DNA of 48,336 nt from Lachnospiraceae bacterium (GTDB lineage Bacteria > Bacillota > Clostridia > Lachnospirales > Lachnospiraceae): positions 1 to 48,336 of the forward strand of contig JAFSIS010000064.1 in the NCBI GenBank assembly GCA_017439665.1, read 5' to 3'. Made by a program: the position numbers and the translations under genes. Under the pieces are notes generated by a model, which was not told the origin of the DNA, ran no database searches, and was given only the letters and a program-made list of their open reading frames with translations. Positions within the stretch are counted from its first letter, which is position 1. Each line of letters begins with the position of its first letter. This document shows, piece after piece, positions 1 to 8,952 of this stretch.

Positions 1-63
1 AGCAAATTTCAGTTCCACACAGGCAGTATCCATGTTGAACTCACAAGAAATCAATCTATCCAT
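1..63 (-). CDS. partial unknown protein (N-terminus only)
   Basis: An open frame runs off the left edge of the window. It starts with ATG at 63 behind a strong GGAGG ribosome site six bases upstream. Only 21 residues are visible, beginning MDRLISCEFN. This is too short to recognise a family. It lies 24 bases downstream of rlmD on the same strand and could be co-transcribed. I infer a real gene only from the ribosome site and the open frame. Confidence 0.5.
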   Translation of the reverse strand, partial: MDRLISCEFNMDTACVELKFA

Positions 64-87
64 AAGAAACCTCCATTCTGCGGGATG

Positions 88-1740
88 TTAGATCATCCCA
101 AAATATTTGAATGCTTCTCGGATTGCTTTCTCTTTTTCTGGCGGACACTGGGGCTGTCTGGAATCCTCAGATTTTGGCAGGTTATAGTTTTTACCGACCT
201 CAATCCCACATTTCCGTTTGATTTGTGAGATATAAAGGTTGGAAACCTTTAACCCGGTATGCTCCAAAACATACTCCTTGATCTGCGGATAGGTTGCCCC
301 GTCTTGAAATTCGGACATATCCATATCTTCCAAAGAGAACTCAACCCGAATCTTTTTCGAGTCGACCTCGCCCTTGGAAAGCAAGACAACCGTCTCCACA
401 TGCACACTTTGAGGAAAATTGTCGAAGATCCCAGCCTTCTTCAGCTCATAGCCATGTTCCTCCAGATACTTCACATCCCGGGCCAGGGTGGCAGAATCAC
501 AGCTGACGTAGACGATCCGTTTTGGCTGCATCTTCACCATAGTGGACAGGCATGCCTCATCACAGCCTTTTCTGGGTGGGTCTACCACGATCACATCTGC
601 GTAAATTCCCTCTTTTTCATATTGGTCAGGCAGAACCTCTTCTGCCTTTCCCACAAAAAATTTCACGTTTTCAATTCTGTTGATACGGGCATTTTCTTTG
701 GCATCCCGAATGGCTTCGGGAATGATCTCCACTCCGTATACCTGTCTGGCTTTCCCCGCCAGAAAGAGGGAAATGGTTCCGATTCCGCAATACAGATCCC
801 AAACCGTTTCCTCTCCCGTAAGGGCAGCATACTCCAATGCCCTTTGATAGATTTTTTCCGTCTGGACAGGATTGACCTGATAAAAAGAAAGGGGAGAGAT
901 CTTAAAGGTAAGTCCGCCGATACTGTCCTCAATCTGCTCCTTTCCATAGAGAAGCCGAATTTCCTTTCCCATGATCACATTGGTCTTTTCCCGGTTGATG
1001 CTGATGCTGATGGAGATCATCCCCGGAATCTCTGTTAAAGACTTCACCAGGTCTTCTGCATGGGGCAGTGAATTTCCGTTAACTACCAGACAAACCATCA
1101 GCTGCCCTGTAAAAAAACCTTTTCGGATCAGAACATGGCGAACCAGCCCATGATGTCTTTCCTCATCATAGGGAAGAATTTCTTTTTCCTTCATAAACCT
1201 AAGGATCTTTTCCAGGATCAGCTGATTCTCTTTTACCCCCAGGGCGCAGTCTGTATTGGCAATAATACTGTGAGTCCGGCCCGCATAAAAGCCAGTAACT
1301 ATATTGCCCTCCTTATCCTTCCCAAAGGGAAACTGAGCCTTATTCCGATAAAAGAAAGGCTCCTCCATCCCTACCGGAGCTTCCATTAATCCCTCTACCC
1401 GCTCCGGAGCCAGACCACCGATGCGGATGAGATTGTTTTTTACCTTATTCTGCTTGAACTCCAGCTGTTTCTCATAGGACAGGACCTGAATCTGGCAGCC
1501 GCCACATTGCCGGTGGAAGCTGCATCTGGGTTCAACACGAAAAGGAGAAGGTGTGATCACCCTCTCCAGTCTTGCATAGGCATAATGTTTTTTTGCCTTC
1601 ATGATCTTGGCTTCTATTACATCACCAATGACGGCATCCTTAATAAACAAAGTATAGCCGTCCAGTTTTCCGATCCCTTCTCCGGATTCACCAATATCTT
1701 CTATCTCTACCTGTACTATATCATTTTTCTTAACATCCAT
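88..1740 (-). CDS. rlmD: 23S rRNA (uracil-5-)-methyltransferase, RlmD/RumA family, with C-terminal extension
   Basis: SAM-dependent 23S rRNA m5U methyltransferase (RlmD/RlmCD/RumA family). A TRAM RNA-binding domain occupies about residues 3-60. Cysteines 73, 79, 82 and 165 fit the [4Fe-4S] pattern C-x5-C-x2-C-xn-C. The SAM motif DLYCGIGT is near 316, DPPRKG near 387, and the catalytic cysteine is in VSCDSATLARD (Cys414). A longer frame begins with GTG at 1806, but the family start fits the ATG at 1740 (MDVKKNDIV). After about residue 459 comes an 85-90 residue extension not needed for catalysis, ending AFKYFGMI; I recall similar tails on Lachnospiraceae homologues but know of no function. It is downstream of yhaM on the same strand. 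Confidence 0.93.
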   Translation of the reverse strand: MDVKKNDIVQVEIEDIGESGEGIGKLDGYTLFIKDAVIGDVIEAKIMKAKKHYAYARLERVITPSPFRVEPRCSFHRQCGGCQIQVLSYEKQLEFKQNKVKNNLIRIGGLAPERVEGLMEAPVGMEEPFFYRNKAQFPFGKDKEGNIVTGFYAGRTHSIIANTDCALGVKENQLILEKILRFMKEKEILPYDEERHHGLVRHVLIRKGFFTGQLMVCLVVNGNSLPHAEDLVKSLTEIPGMISISISINREKTNVIMGKEIRLLYGKEQIEDSIGGLTFKISPLSFYQVNPVQTEKIYQRALEYAALTGEETVWDLYCGIGTISLFLAGKARQVYGVEIIPEAIRDAKENARINRIENVKFFVGKAEEVLPDQYEKEGIYADVIVVDPPRKGCDEACLSTMVKMQPKRIVYVSCDSATLARDVKYLEEHGYELKKAGIFDNFPQSVHVETVVLLSKGEVDSKKIRVEFSLEDMDMSEFQDGATYPQIKEYVLEHTGLKVSNLYISQIKRKCGIEVGKNYNLPKSEDSRQPQCPPEKEKAIREAFKYFGMI

Positions 1741-1846
1741 TGCTTCTCTTCTTTCACTGTTTAAGCCAATTTCAGATCCATTATCGTCACTATATTGCCG
1801 GAACACGAATATTTACCCCTAAAGTCAGGATATCCACACATATACC

Positions 1847-2791
1847 TTAGTCCACCTTCGTCACCCTCAGATTGGATTCAAAAAACCGGTTATAGCCCAT
1901 CCATCCGGTTTCCTTTGTAGACTGCAAAAGCTCTGCAAAGGTCTGCATCTTTGCATCCGTATTGTCAGCAAAATTAAGGGCCATAGCCTCCATGATCGCC
2001 GGCTTTTTGGGAGAGCCGTATTCATACTCTCCATGATGGGCCAGAATACAGTGCTTGATCTCTGCCGCCAGCAAAGGAGGAAAGCCGGGTATCTGGCGGA
2101 TCTTTTCTCCCACCATTTCCACACCAATAATAATGTGGCCCAAAAGCTGTCCGTCATCCGTATAATCATTTTCCGGAAAAGCCGAAAGCTCCCTGGTTTT
2201 TCCGATATCATGACACATGGCAGAAGCCAGCAGAAGATCCCGGTTTAAGAGAGGATAGGCTGTAGAATAATAGTCACACAGCTTCACAATACTTAAGGTA
2301 TGCTCCAAAAGTCCTCCGATGAAGCCGTGATGTACGCTTTTTGCCGCAGAGGACTTTTTGAAAATCTTCACAAAGGCCTCATCCTGAATAAAAATCGCTT
2401 CCAGCAGAGTATGAAGATACTGATTTTTGATACTGGCTATGTATCCTTTTAGCTGTGTATACATCTCTTCAATATTTTTTGAAGTAACAGGAAGATAGTC
2501 CGCCGGATCATATTCTCCCTCCTCACATCTTCGGGTACGCTTTATACTGATCTGTAAAGCTCCCTGAAAAGAGTTCACATCACCGTATACCTCAAGATAA
2601 TCCAGTGCATCAAATTCACAGATACCTGCACTGTTGGGATCCCAGATCTTGGCATCAATAGTTCCTGTTTTATCCTGTAAAATAACGTTCTCATATGGTT
2701 TTCCGTTTTTTGTCACGGCAGACTGTCTGTGTTTACACAGATAAATATCAAAAATTCTGTCGCCGTCACGTAAGTCTTTAATATATTTCAT
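1847..2791 (-). CDS. yhaM: 3'-5' exoribonuclease YhaM family (OB-fold plus HD domain)
   Basis: Cytoplasmic 3'-5' exonuclease of the YhaM family, 314 residues, the usual length. An N-terminal OB-fold (about residues 1-95) is followed by an HD phosphohydrolase domain (about 150-280). Metal-binding HD residues are visible as LLEHT (His164), CHDIGK (His194-Asp195), LGH (His219) and AHHGEYEYGSP (His252/253). It lies 17 bases downstream of the HtrA-like gene and upstream of rlmD on the same strand. Homologues trim mRNA 3' ends and may also act on DNA; the role here is inferred from the family. Confidence 0.92.
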   Translation of the reverse strand: MKYIKDLRDGDRIFDIYLCKHRQSAVTKNGKPYENVILQDKTGTIDAKIWDPNSAGICEFDALDYLEVYGDVNSFQGALQISIKRTRRCEEGEYDPADYLPVTSKNIEEMYTQLKGYIASIKNQYLHTLLEAIFIQDEAFVKIFKKSSAAKSVHHGFIGGLLEHTLSIVKLCDYYSTAYPLLNRDLLLASAMCHDIGKTRELSAFPENDYTDDGQLLGHIIIGVEMVGEKIRQIPGFPPLLAAEIKHCILAHHGEYEYGSPKKPAIMEAMALNFADNTDAKMQTFAELLQSTKETGWMGYNRFFESNLRVTKVD

Positions 2792-2808
2792 TGTCTTCTC
2801 CTATTTTT

Positions 2809-4095
2809 TTATTCCATTGTTCCCATAGTCACTTCCAGCCCTACCTGCCGATAAGCCTGCTGCCCCTGGCGCATAACCACCAGCTCTACAATCTCCCCCG
2901 GCTGGGTCTGGCGGATAGCCTCCGTATACTCCTTAAAGGAGCGGATTTCCTTATCCTCCAGTTGAACGATCACATCACCACTCTGGATTCCTGCTGCCAT
3001 GGCCGGAGAGTCCATAAGAATTCCCGTTACATAAGCCCCCTGAGGAACCTGCAGTGATGTGGTGATTTCTGCCGGTACATCCGTTCCTTTAATACCCAGA
3101 TAACTGTTTTCCAATCCATTTGCCATCCGCTGAAGAACCGCCTTCAATTCAGTGATGCCAATAGCTGAAACCAGATTGGCAGAGGTTTTGTCATTAAAAT
3201 CCTGATTGATTATCCCAATGACCTGCCCATTCATATCCACCAGAAGGCCTGTTGCTTCCGTACTTCCATAAATGTCTGTAGTCAGCAGCTCATAATTGGC
3301 ATCTGTCAGGCTGAGTATAGTTCCCTCAGAAGTGACCATCCCAAATACCACTGAAGTTTTATTTCCCAGAGGACGCCCGATGGCAATGACCGGACTTCCC
3401 ATCAGGGATATTCCCAGAGTTCTTCCCAGGCTGATAAAGGTGATTTTTTCCAGAGTTGCCACAGCCAGATCTTCTTTATTCACTGCCAGAATAGCCAGCC
3501 CGGTTTCCTTATCCGTTCCTTTGATCGTGGCCTGAACCTGATCTCCATTGATAAAGGTGACCCTCAGCTCCTCTGACTGGGATAAGGTCTCTGCCATTAC
3601 CAAAATTGTCAGCTCCCGATTATTATCTGCCAGTAAAAAGCCTGTAGTCTGCCCCTTCGTCTCATAAGGGTCATTGAGCCAGTCCACTTCCTGGTTCACA
3701 CTGGTCACCGTTACCATAGAGGATTCTATTTCCTGGGTAAGAGAATAAAGACTGTCATATAGCTCCTGGTAGGCCGCAGTATCCAGCTGGATCTCATTTC
3801 GCAACGTATTGATCACTTCCTCAGTCTGATCCAGTACGGTTTCCTCATGCACCAGCATATCCTCCGGAAGCATCTCTTCCGTATCCTGAGGGATCTCGAT
3901 CAGTTCGATTTCCTCCTGTGGATACAGCCATCCCTCCACTACCGGCTTTAATACCAGGAAGGTTACACAGGCAATGAGACCAAAGATCAGAGCCATGGCT
4001 GCTGTTACAGCAGTTTTTCTAAGCAGCTTGCGCTTATTCAAAGGGCGGTTCTTTACCCGCTCCTTCATAAATTCGAAATCCCTTTTTTCTTCCAA
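2809..4095 (-). CDS. HtrA/DegP-like membrane protein with degenerate protease triad and PDZ domain
   Basis: 428 residues. A basic cytoplasmic N-terminus leads into one membrane segment (about 28-50), then an acidic helical linker (60-125), a trypsin-like S1C fold (about 145-320) and a C-terminal PDZ domain (330-428). HtrA landmarks remain, such as SPVIAIGRPLG (234-244), LTTD and NGQVIGI. The catalytic residues do not: the histidine region reads TILVMAET, the aspartate region TGLAIL instead of TDLAVL, and the GNSGGPL serine motif is replaced by GSTEATGLL. I infer a proteolytically inactive, membrane-anchored peptide-binding or chaperone-like HtrA paralogue facing outside. It is the first gene of the minus-strand run with yhaM and rlmD. 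Confidence 0.85.
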   Translation of the reverse strand: MEEKRDFEFMKERVKNRPLNKRKLLRKTAVTAAMALIFGLIACVTFLVLKPVVEGWLYPQEEIELIEIPQDTEEMLPEDMLVHEETVLDQTEEVINTLRNEIQLDTAAYQELYDSLYSLTQEIESSMVTVTSVNQEVDWLNDPYETKGQTTGFLLADNNRELTILVMAETLSQSEELRVTFINGDQVQATIKGTDKETGLAILAVNKEDLAVATLEKITFISLGRTLGISLMGSPVIAIGRPLGNKTSVVFGMVTSEGTILSLTDANYELLTTDIYGSTEATGLLVDMNGQVIGIINQDFNDKTSANLVSAIGITELKAVLQRMANGLENSYLGIKGTDVPAEITTSLQVPQGAYVTGILMDSPAMAAGIQSGDVIVQLEDKEIRSFKEYTEAIRQTQPGEIVELVVMRQGQQAYRQVGLEVTMGTME

Positions 4096-4178
4096 GCCTT
4101 TTCTTATGCTCCTTCCATTGCTTTACCCTCAAGTATAGCTTATGTAAAGGAACTTTCATAGTATTTTCTTAGAAAATA

Positions 4179-4187
4179 TGCTATACT
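4179..4187 (+). promoter_or_regulatory. extended -10 promoter candidate for mutS2
   Basis: TG-C-TATACT forms an extended -10 element about 110 bases before mutS2, in the divergent gap with the HtrA-like gene. No convincing -35 is present at 17 bases, which is tolerated with a TGn motif. Inference only. Confidence 0.4.
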
Positions 4188-4211
4188 AAGGGTTGCTGTT
4201 TACAGCCTTTT

Positions 4212-4236
4212 TACCGTCCCTTGACAAAGGACGGTA
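4212..4236 (+). promoter_or_regulatory. perfect 8-bp hairpin in the mutS2 leader
   Basis: TACCGTCC and GGACGGTA are exact inverted repeats around a 9-base loop, 62 bases before the mutS2 ATG. There is no T-run after it, so it is unlikely to be a terminator. It could be a leader structure or an operator; no regulator is apparent nearby. Confidence 0.5.
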
Positions 4237-4298
4237 TCAACAAGCTTTACGGAATATGATCTCCAGACGGATCCACTAAACCAGAAAATGAGGAAAAC

Positions 4299-6674
4299 AT
4301 GAATCAGAAAGCATTAACCATATTAGAATACCATAAAATAATTGATTTGTTATGCGACCGGGCCAGCTCCGGTCCCGGTAAAGAGCTCTGCCGCAGTCTC
4401 TTACCTCTTACCGATCTGAGCGAGATCCGGGCAGCCCAGTCCAATACCCGGGATGCCTTAAGCCGGTTGATGAAAAAAGGCGGCATCTCCTTTGGTGGGA
4501 ACAGACCTCTGGGCCGGTCTTTAAGCTCTCTGGAAATCGGAAGCTGCCTTTCTGCCCCGGAGCTTTTATCCATCGCCGGTCTTTTGGAAAATGCAAACCG
4601 GGTTAAGACCTATGGAAGGCGGGACAGGGAGGATAGTCCCGAGGATACCCTGGATGTTTACTTTGATGCCATTGAGCCCCTTACCTTTCTGGCTCAGGAA
4701 ATCCGACGCTGTATTTTATCAGAAGAAGAATTTGCTGACGATGCCAGCACTACTCTGAAACATATCCGCCGTCAGAAGCTTTTAACCAACGAAAAAATCC
4801 ATAGCCAGCTAAACAGCATGGTAAACGGCTCCCTTAGAACCTATCTGCAGGATGCCGTAGTCACTATGAGAAATAACCGCTATTGTATTCCCGTCAAGGC
4901 AGAGTATAAAGGGCAGGTGCCGGGTATGATCCACGACCAGTCCTCCACCGGCTCCACTCTGTTCATCGAGCCTGCTGCCGTGGTAAATCTGAATAACCAG
5001 CTGAAGGAGCTGGAGCTTAAGGAAAAAGAAGAAATTGAACGGATTCTGGCTGACTTAAGTACCCAGACTTCTGAATATGTTCCTGCTATTGCCGAGAATC
5101 AGAGGATCCTGACTCAGCTGGACTTTATTTTTGCCAAAGGCTCCCTTGCACTGGAGCAAAACGGCAGTGAGCCCCTTTTCAACCGGGAGCATTATATCCA
5201 TATCCGTAAGGGACGCCACCCCCTGTTGGACAAACGTAAGGTAGTTCCTATTGATATTTCTCTGGGAAAGGATTTTGATCTTTTAATCGTTACCGGCCCT
5301 AACACCGGTGGTAAGACCGTTTCCCTCAAAACTTTAGGACTGTTTACCCTGATGGGTCAGGCCGGTCTTCACATCCCTGCTGCCGACCGCTCTGAGTTGT
5401 CCATTTTTACCAACGTTTTTGCAGATATTGGAGATGAACAGAGTATTGAACAGAATCTCAGTACCTTTTCCTCCCATATGAAAAATATCGTTACGATCCT
5501 GCAACAGGCTGATCAGGATTCTCTCTGCCTCTTTGATGAGCTGAATGCGGGAACTGATCCCACAGAGGGGGCTGCTCTGGCTATTGCTATTCTTTCCTGG
5601 CTGCATGAAAGAGGTATCCGTACCATGGCTACCACCCACTACAGTGAATTGAAGGTTTTCGCCCTTTCCACCCCTTTTGTGGAAAATGCCTGCTGTGAAT
5701 TCGATGTGGAAACCCTGAGTCCCACCTACCGCCTTCTTATCGGTATCCCCGGAAAGAGCAATGCCTTTGCCATTTCCGGAAAGCTGGGGCTTCCGGAGCA
5801 GATTATCGATAAAGCCAGAGAACAGATCAGCGCAGATAAAGAAAGCTTTGAGGACCTGCTTACTTCTCTGGAGCAAAGTCGGATTACCATTGAAAAGGAA
5901 CAGATGCAGATTGCCAGCTACAAATCGGAAATCGAAACCCTGAAAAACCGTCTTCAGGCAAAAAATGAAAAAATTGATGAAAGCCGTGACCGAATCCTCA
6001 GAAAGGCCAATGAGGAAGCCAGAGAAATTCTCCAGGAAGCTAAAGCTGTGGCTGATGAAACCATCCGGATCTTCCAAAAGGCGGGCCCCGGTGCCTCCAT
6101 GAAGGAGTTGGAAAAAACCCGTTCCCAGGTGAGGGACAAGATCAATCAGAAGAATGAAAAGCTGACATTAAAATCCACCGTTCCTGCTCCCAAAACACTG
6201 AAACCGGAGCAGCTTAAGCTGGGAGACAGTGTAAAAATCGTTTCCATGGGACTTAAAGGAACCGTCAGCTCTCTGCCTGACCATAAGGGTAACCTGTTTG
6301 TCCAGTGTGGGATCATACGCTCCCAGACCAATATCAAGGATCTTATCCTGATTGATGAACCGGATATCGTCACACCTGCCCTCACCCGTACCGGTACAGG
6401 AAAGATCAAGATGTCCAAAAGCTTCAGTGTTTCTCCGGAAATCAATCTTTTAGGAAAAACGGTAGATGAGGCTATTGCTATCCTGGATAAGTATCTGGAC
6501 GATGCCTATCTGGCCCATCTGCCTAGTGTACGGATCGTTCACGGCAAGGGAACCGGAGCACTGCGTGCCGGTGTTCAAAACCATCTTCGGCGCTGTAAAT
6601 ATGTGAAATCCTTCCGCTTAGGTGAGTTTGGAGAAGGTGACGCAGGTGTCACAATTGCCGAGTTTAAAAAGTGA
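4299..6674 (+). CDS. mutS2: endonuclease MutS2
   Basis: 791 residues, full family length. The MutS-like core has a Walker A motif TGPNTGGKT (about residues 334-342) and Walker B CLFDELNAGTDPTEGAAL (about 408-425), followed by the ABC-type H-loop TTHYSE. A coiled region (about 510-610) precedes a C-terminal Smr domain (about 715-791) with the HGKGTGALR motif. Homologues lack the mismatch-recognition domain of MutS1, suppress homologous recombination and act on branched DNA or collided ribosomes (MutS2/RqcU role in Bacillus). The N in DELNAG, usually G, is a minor variation. A two-component pair follows 72 bases downstream on the same strand. Confidence 0.97.
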   Translation: MNQKALTILEYHKIIDLLCDRASSGPGKELCRSLLPLTDLSEIRAAQSNTRDALSRLMKKGGISFGGNRPLGRSLSSLEIGSCLSAPELLSIAGLLENANRVKTYGRRDREDSPEDTLDVYFDAIEPLTFLAQEIRRCILSEEEFADDASTTLKHIRRQKLLTNEKIHSQLNSMVNGSLRTYLQDAVVTMRNNRYCIPVKAEYKGQVPGMIHDQSSTGSTLFIEPAAVVNLNNQLKELELKEKEEIERILADLSTQTSEYVPAIAENQRILTQLDFIFAKGSLALEQNGSEPLFNREHYIHIRKGRHPLLDKRKVVPIDISLGKDFDLLIVTGPNTGGKTVSLKTLGLFTLMGQAGLHIPAADRSELSIFTNVFADIGDEQSIEQNLSTFSSHMKNIVTILQQADQDSLCLFDELNAGTDPTEGAALAIAILSWLHERGIRTMATTHYSELKVFALSTPFVENACCEFDVETLSPTYRLLIGIPGKSNAFAISGKLGLPEQIIDKAREQISADKESFEDLLTSLEQSRITIEKEQMQIASYKSEIETLKNRLQAKNEKIDESRDRILRKANEEAREILQEAKAVADETIRIFQKAGPGASMKELEKTRSQVRDKINQKNEKLTLKSTVPAPKTLKPEQLKLGDSVKIVSMGLKGTVSSLPDHKGNLFVQCGIIRSQTNIKDLILIDEPDIVTPALTRTGTGKIKMSKSFSVSPEINLLGKTVDEAIAILDKYLDDAYLAHLPSVRIVHGKGTGALRAGVQNHLRRCKYVKSFRLGEFGEGDAGVTIAEFKK

Positions 6675-6701
6675 TCCTATCGATAGCTTTTTCGGTAAGC
6701 C

Positions 6702-6719
6702 GCAGTCATCCCTGACTGC
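6702..6719 (+). promoter_or_regulatory. 7-bp hairpin between mutS2 and the response regulator
   Basis: GCAGTCA and TGACTGC pair perfectly around a 4-base loop, 27 bases before the regulator start. No T-tract follows, so attenuation or RNA processing is more likely than termination. The regulator has only a weak, distant AAAGGA ribosome site (6724-6729). Confidence 0.45.
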
Positions 6720-6746
6720 AGAGAAAGGAATTAGTGTGAAAAATCA

Positions 6747-7454
6747 ATGGTAAATAAACAGAAAATTTTAATCGTGGATGATGACCAGAATATTGCTGAT
6801 CTGATCTCTCTGTATCTGATCAAGGAGTGCTTTGAAACCCTGATCGTAAACGATGGAGAATCCGCCCTTGGCGCCATGGAAAGCTTTTCTCCCAATCTGA
6901 TCATCCTGGATCTTATGCTGCCGGGTATTGACGGCTATCAGGTCTGCCGGGAGGTCAGGGCCAAGTCCTCCACTCCCATCATCATGCTTTCTGCAAAAGG
7001 TGAGGTTTTCGATAAGGTTCTGGGCCTGGAGCTGGGTGCAGATGACTATATGGAAAAGCCCTTTGACACCAAGGAGCTGGTAGCCAGAGTCAAAGCCGTT
7101 CTTCGCAGATTCAAGGTAGCTCCTGCTGTTTCGGAAAAATCAGATATCAAATGTGTGGAATATGCCGGTCTGGTGATCAACCAGACCAACTACTCTGTTA
7201 TGTATCTGGGAAAAACGGTGGATATGCCTCCCAAGGAACTGGAGCTTCTTTATTTTCTTGCTGCATCTCCCAATCATGTTTTCACCAGGGAGCAGCTTTT
7301 GGATCAGATCTGGGGCTACGAATATATTGGTGACACGCGTACAGTAGACGTACATATCAAACGTCTTCGCGAAAAGATCAAAGACCATGAAAACTGGCGC
7401 ATCGCTACCATCTGGGGCATAGGCTATAAATTTGAGGTAACAGAGCATGCGTAA
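6747..7454 (+). CDS. OmpR/PhoB-family response regulator
   Basis: 235 residues. An N-terminal receiver domain (1-120) has the acidic pocket DDD (11-13), phospho-acceptor Asp55 in ILDLMLPG and the conserved Lys104 in EKPFD. A C-terminal winged-helix DNA-binding domain (about 140-232) contains DQIWGYEYIGDTRTVDVHIKR-type residues typical of the OmpR class. It overlaps the histidine kinase gene by 8 bases, so the two form a standard pair. The ATG at 6747 is the only usable start: a TAG precedes it in frame at 6732. The stimulus and target genes cannot be told from sequence. Confidence 0.95.
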   Translation: MVNKQKILIVDDDQNIADLISLYLIKECFETLIVNDGESALGAMESFSPNLIILDLMLPGIDGYQVCREVRAKSSTPIIMLSAKGEVFDKVLGLELGADDYMEKPFDTKELVARVKAVLRRFKVAPAVSEKSDIKCVEYAGLVINQTNYSVMYLGKTVDMPPKELELLYFLAASPNHVFTREQLLDQIWGYEYIGDTRTVDVHIKRLREKIKDHENWRIATIWGIGYKFEVTEHA

Positions 7455-8871
7455 GACCCTTTATTGGAAGTTCTGTCTGGCCTATTTAATTTTTGGTATT
7501 TTCGGCTTTATTGTGGTAGCAGTCTTCGTTTCCGATATGACTCTGGAACATCTTACCCGTGAAAAAGCAGATGCCCTATACAAGGAAGCCACACTGATCG
7601 CCAATACCTATGCCTCAGATCTTTATGACACCACCGTTTCCCTGGATACCGTAAAAACACAGCTGGATGCACTGGATACCTATCTTTCTGCAAACATCTG
7701 GATCATCAATCCTTCCGGCCGTATGATCCTGGATTCGGCCCAGCCGGTGGATGTGGAAACGGAGCGTATCGTTGAAAACTTTGACCCTACCGTCACCCTG
7801 GGTTCTTACTATACCATTGGCACCTTTTTCGATTATTTTGAAGAAGAAACCTTAAGTGTATTCGCCCCAATTACCTCTGATTACAAGGTAAAGGGATATG
7901 TGGTCATTCACAGCAGTATGCAGGAGTTACTGGCTTCCAAGGAAAATCTGTTGAAAATCTCCTATATCATGCTCATCCTGCTGTTTTTGCTTTCCCTGAT
8001 CATCCTGATCTTTTTTACAGAAATTGTTTATACGCCCTTACGGAAGATTACCACGGCCACGGAGCAGTATGCTGCCGGAAACATGCATTATGAACTGCAG
8101 ATCGATAGTGAGGATGAAATGGGCTATCTGGCTTCTACACTCTCCTATATGGCCAGTGAGATCGCCAAAGGTGAGGACAACCAAAAGAAGCTGGTGGCCA
8201 ACGTATCCCATGATTTCCGTTCCCCCCTGACCTCTATCCGCGGTTTTCTGGAGGCTATGCAGGATGGTACCATTCCCCCTGAGAATTATCCCAAATACAT
8301 CGACATCGTATTGAATGAAACCAAACGCCTGATCAAGCTGACCAACTCCCTGCTGACCTTAAACAACCTGAATACCAAGGGAATGATTCTGGAAAAAACC
8401 ATTTTTGACCTGAATCAGGTTATCCGGGGCACGGTAAACAGCTTTGAGCCCTCATGTAAACACAAGGATATCACCATCGATCTTGTACTCACGGGAGAAG
8501 TTATGCCGGTAAAGGCAGACATGGGAAAAATCCAGCAGGTACTCTACAACCTCCTGGATAATGCCATTAAATTCTCTCATCAGGATTCTTCCATTAAAAT
8601 CGAGACCTATGAAAAGCATAGTAAGGTTTTTGTTTCGGTAAAAGACAGTGGAATCGGCATCCCGAAGGACAGCCTGAAGCAGATTTGGAATCGATTTTAT
8701 AAAACGGATCTATCCCGTGGGAAGGATAAAAAAGGAACCGGCCTGGGCCTTTCCATCACTCGTGAGATCATCCAGTCTCACAATGAAAACATCAATGTGA
8801 TCAGTACGGAAGGTGTAGGCACCGAATTCGTCTTTTCCCTGCCGGTGGTTGATGAAGAAGATGAAATCTGA
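7447..8871 (+). CDS. sensor histidine kinase (two TM, HAMP, HisKA, HATPase)
   Basis: 474 residues. Two membrane segments (about 10-30 and 172-192) flank an extracellular sensor of about 140 residues, probably a PAS-like (dCache/PhoQ-type) fold. HAMP follows (193-245), then HisKA with phospho-acceptor His255 in VSHDFRSPLTSI, and the ATPase domain with N-box DNAIKFSH, G1 DSGIGIP and G2 GTGLGLSI. It is translationally coupled to the upstream regulator by an 8-base overlap. The ligand is unknown. The overall architecture resembles the WalK/ResE group, but neither the neighbours nor the sensor domain support calling it WalK. Confidence 0.94.
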   Translation: MRKTLYWKFCLAYLIFGIFGFIVVAVFVSDMTLEHLTREKADALYKEATLIANTYASDLYDTTVSLDTVKTQLDALDTYLSANIWIINPSGRMILDSAQPVDVETERIVENFDPTVTLGSYYTIGTFFDYFEEETLSVFAPITSDYKVKGYVVIHSSMQELLASKENLLKISYIMLILLFLLSLIILIFFTEIVYTPLRKITTATEQYAAGNMHYELQIDSEDEMGYLASTLSYMASEIAKGEDNQKKLVANVSHDFRSPLTSIRGFLEAMQDGTIPPENYPKYIDIVLNETKRLIKLTNSLLTLNNLNTKGMILEKTIFDLNQVIRGTVNSFEPSCKHKDITIDLVLTGEVMPVKADMGKIQQVLYNLLDNAIKFSHQDSSIKIETYEKHSKVFVSVKDSGIGIPKDSLKQIWNRFYKTDLSRGKDKKGTGLGLSITREIIQSHNENINVISTEGVGTEFVFSLPVVDEEDEI

Positions 8872-8880
8872 TCAAAATTC

Positions 8881-8951
8881 AAGGGGTGTCGCATCCTTCT
8901 AAGGAAATACTGATTTAAGCAGTGTTTCCCCGGAATGATATGACACCCCTT
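8881..8951. terminator. nested bidirectional hairpin between convergent genes
   Basis: An exact 10-bp outer stem (8881-8890 with 8942-8951, AAGGGGTGTC) encloses an inner 10-bp stem with one G-U pair (8903-8912 with 8920-8929). It separates the kinase gene (plus) from trmL (minus); T-rich flanks on both sides fit a two-way terminator. The inner arm belongs to a small repeat family also seen at the galT stop. Confidence 0.7.
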
Positions 8952-8952
8952 A

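Noticed and set aside
88..1806. GTG start at 1806 for rlmD
   Set aside because: The family N-terminus aligns with the TRAM domain right after the ATG at 1740; the extra 22 residues have no match to the family.
4221..4260. TTGACA in the hairpin loop as a mutS2 -35
   Set aside because: The nearest TATGAT lies 28 bases further on, too far for a sigma-A promoter.
6747..8871. Two-component pair as WalRK
   Set aside because: No WalH/WalI/WalJ neighbours are present and the sensor lacks the internal PAS domain expected for WalK.
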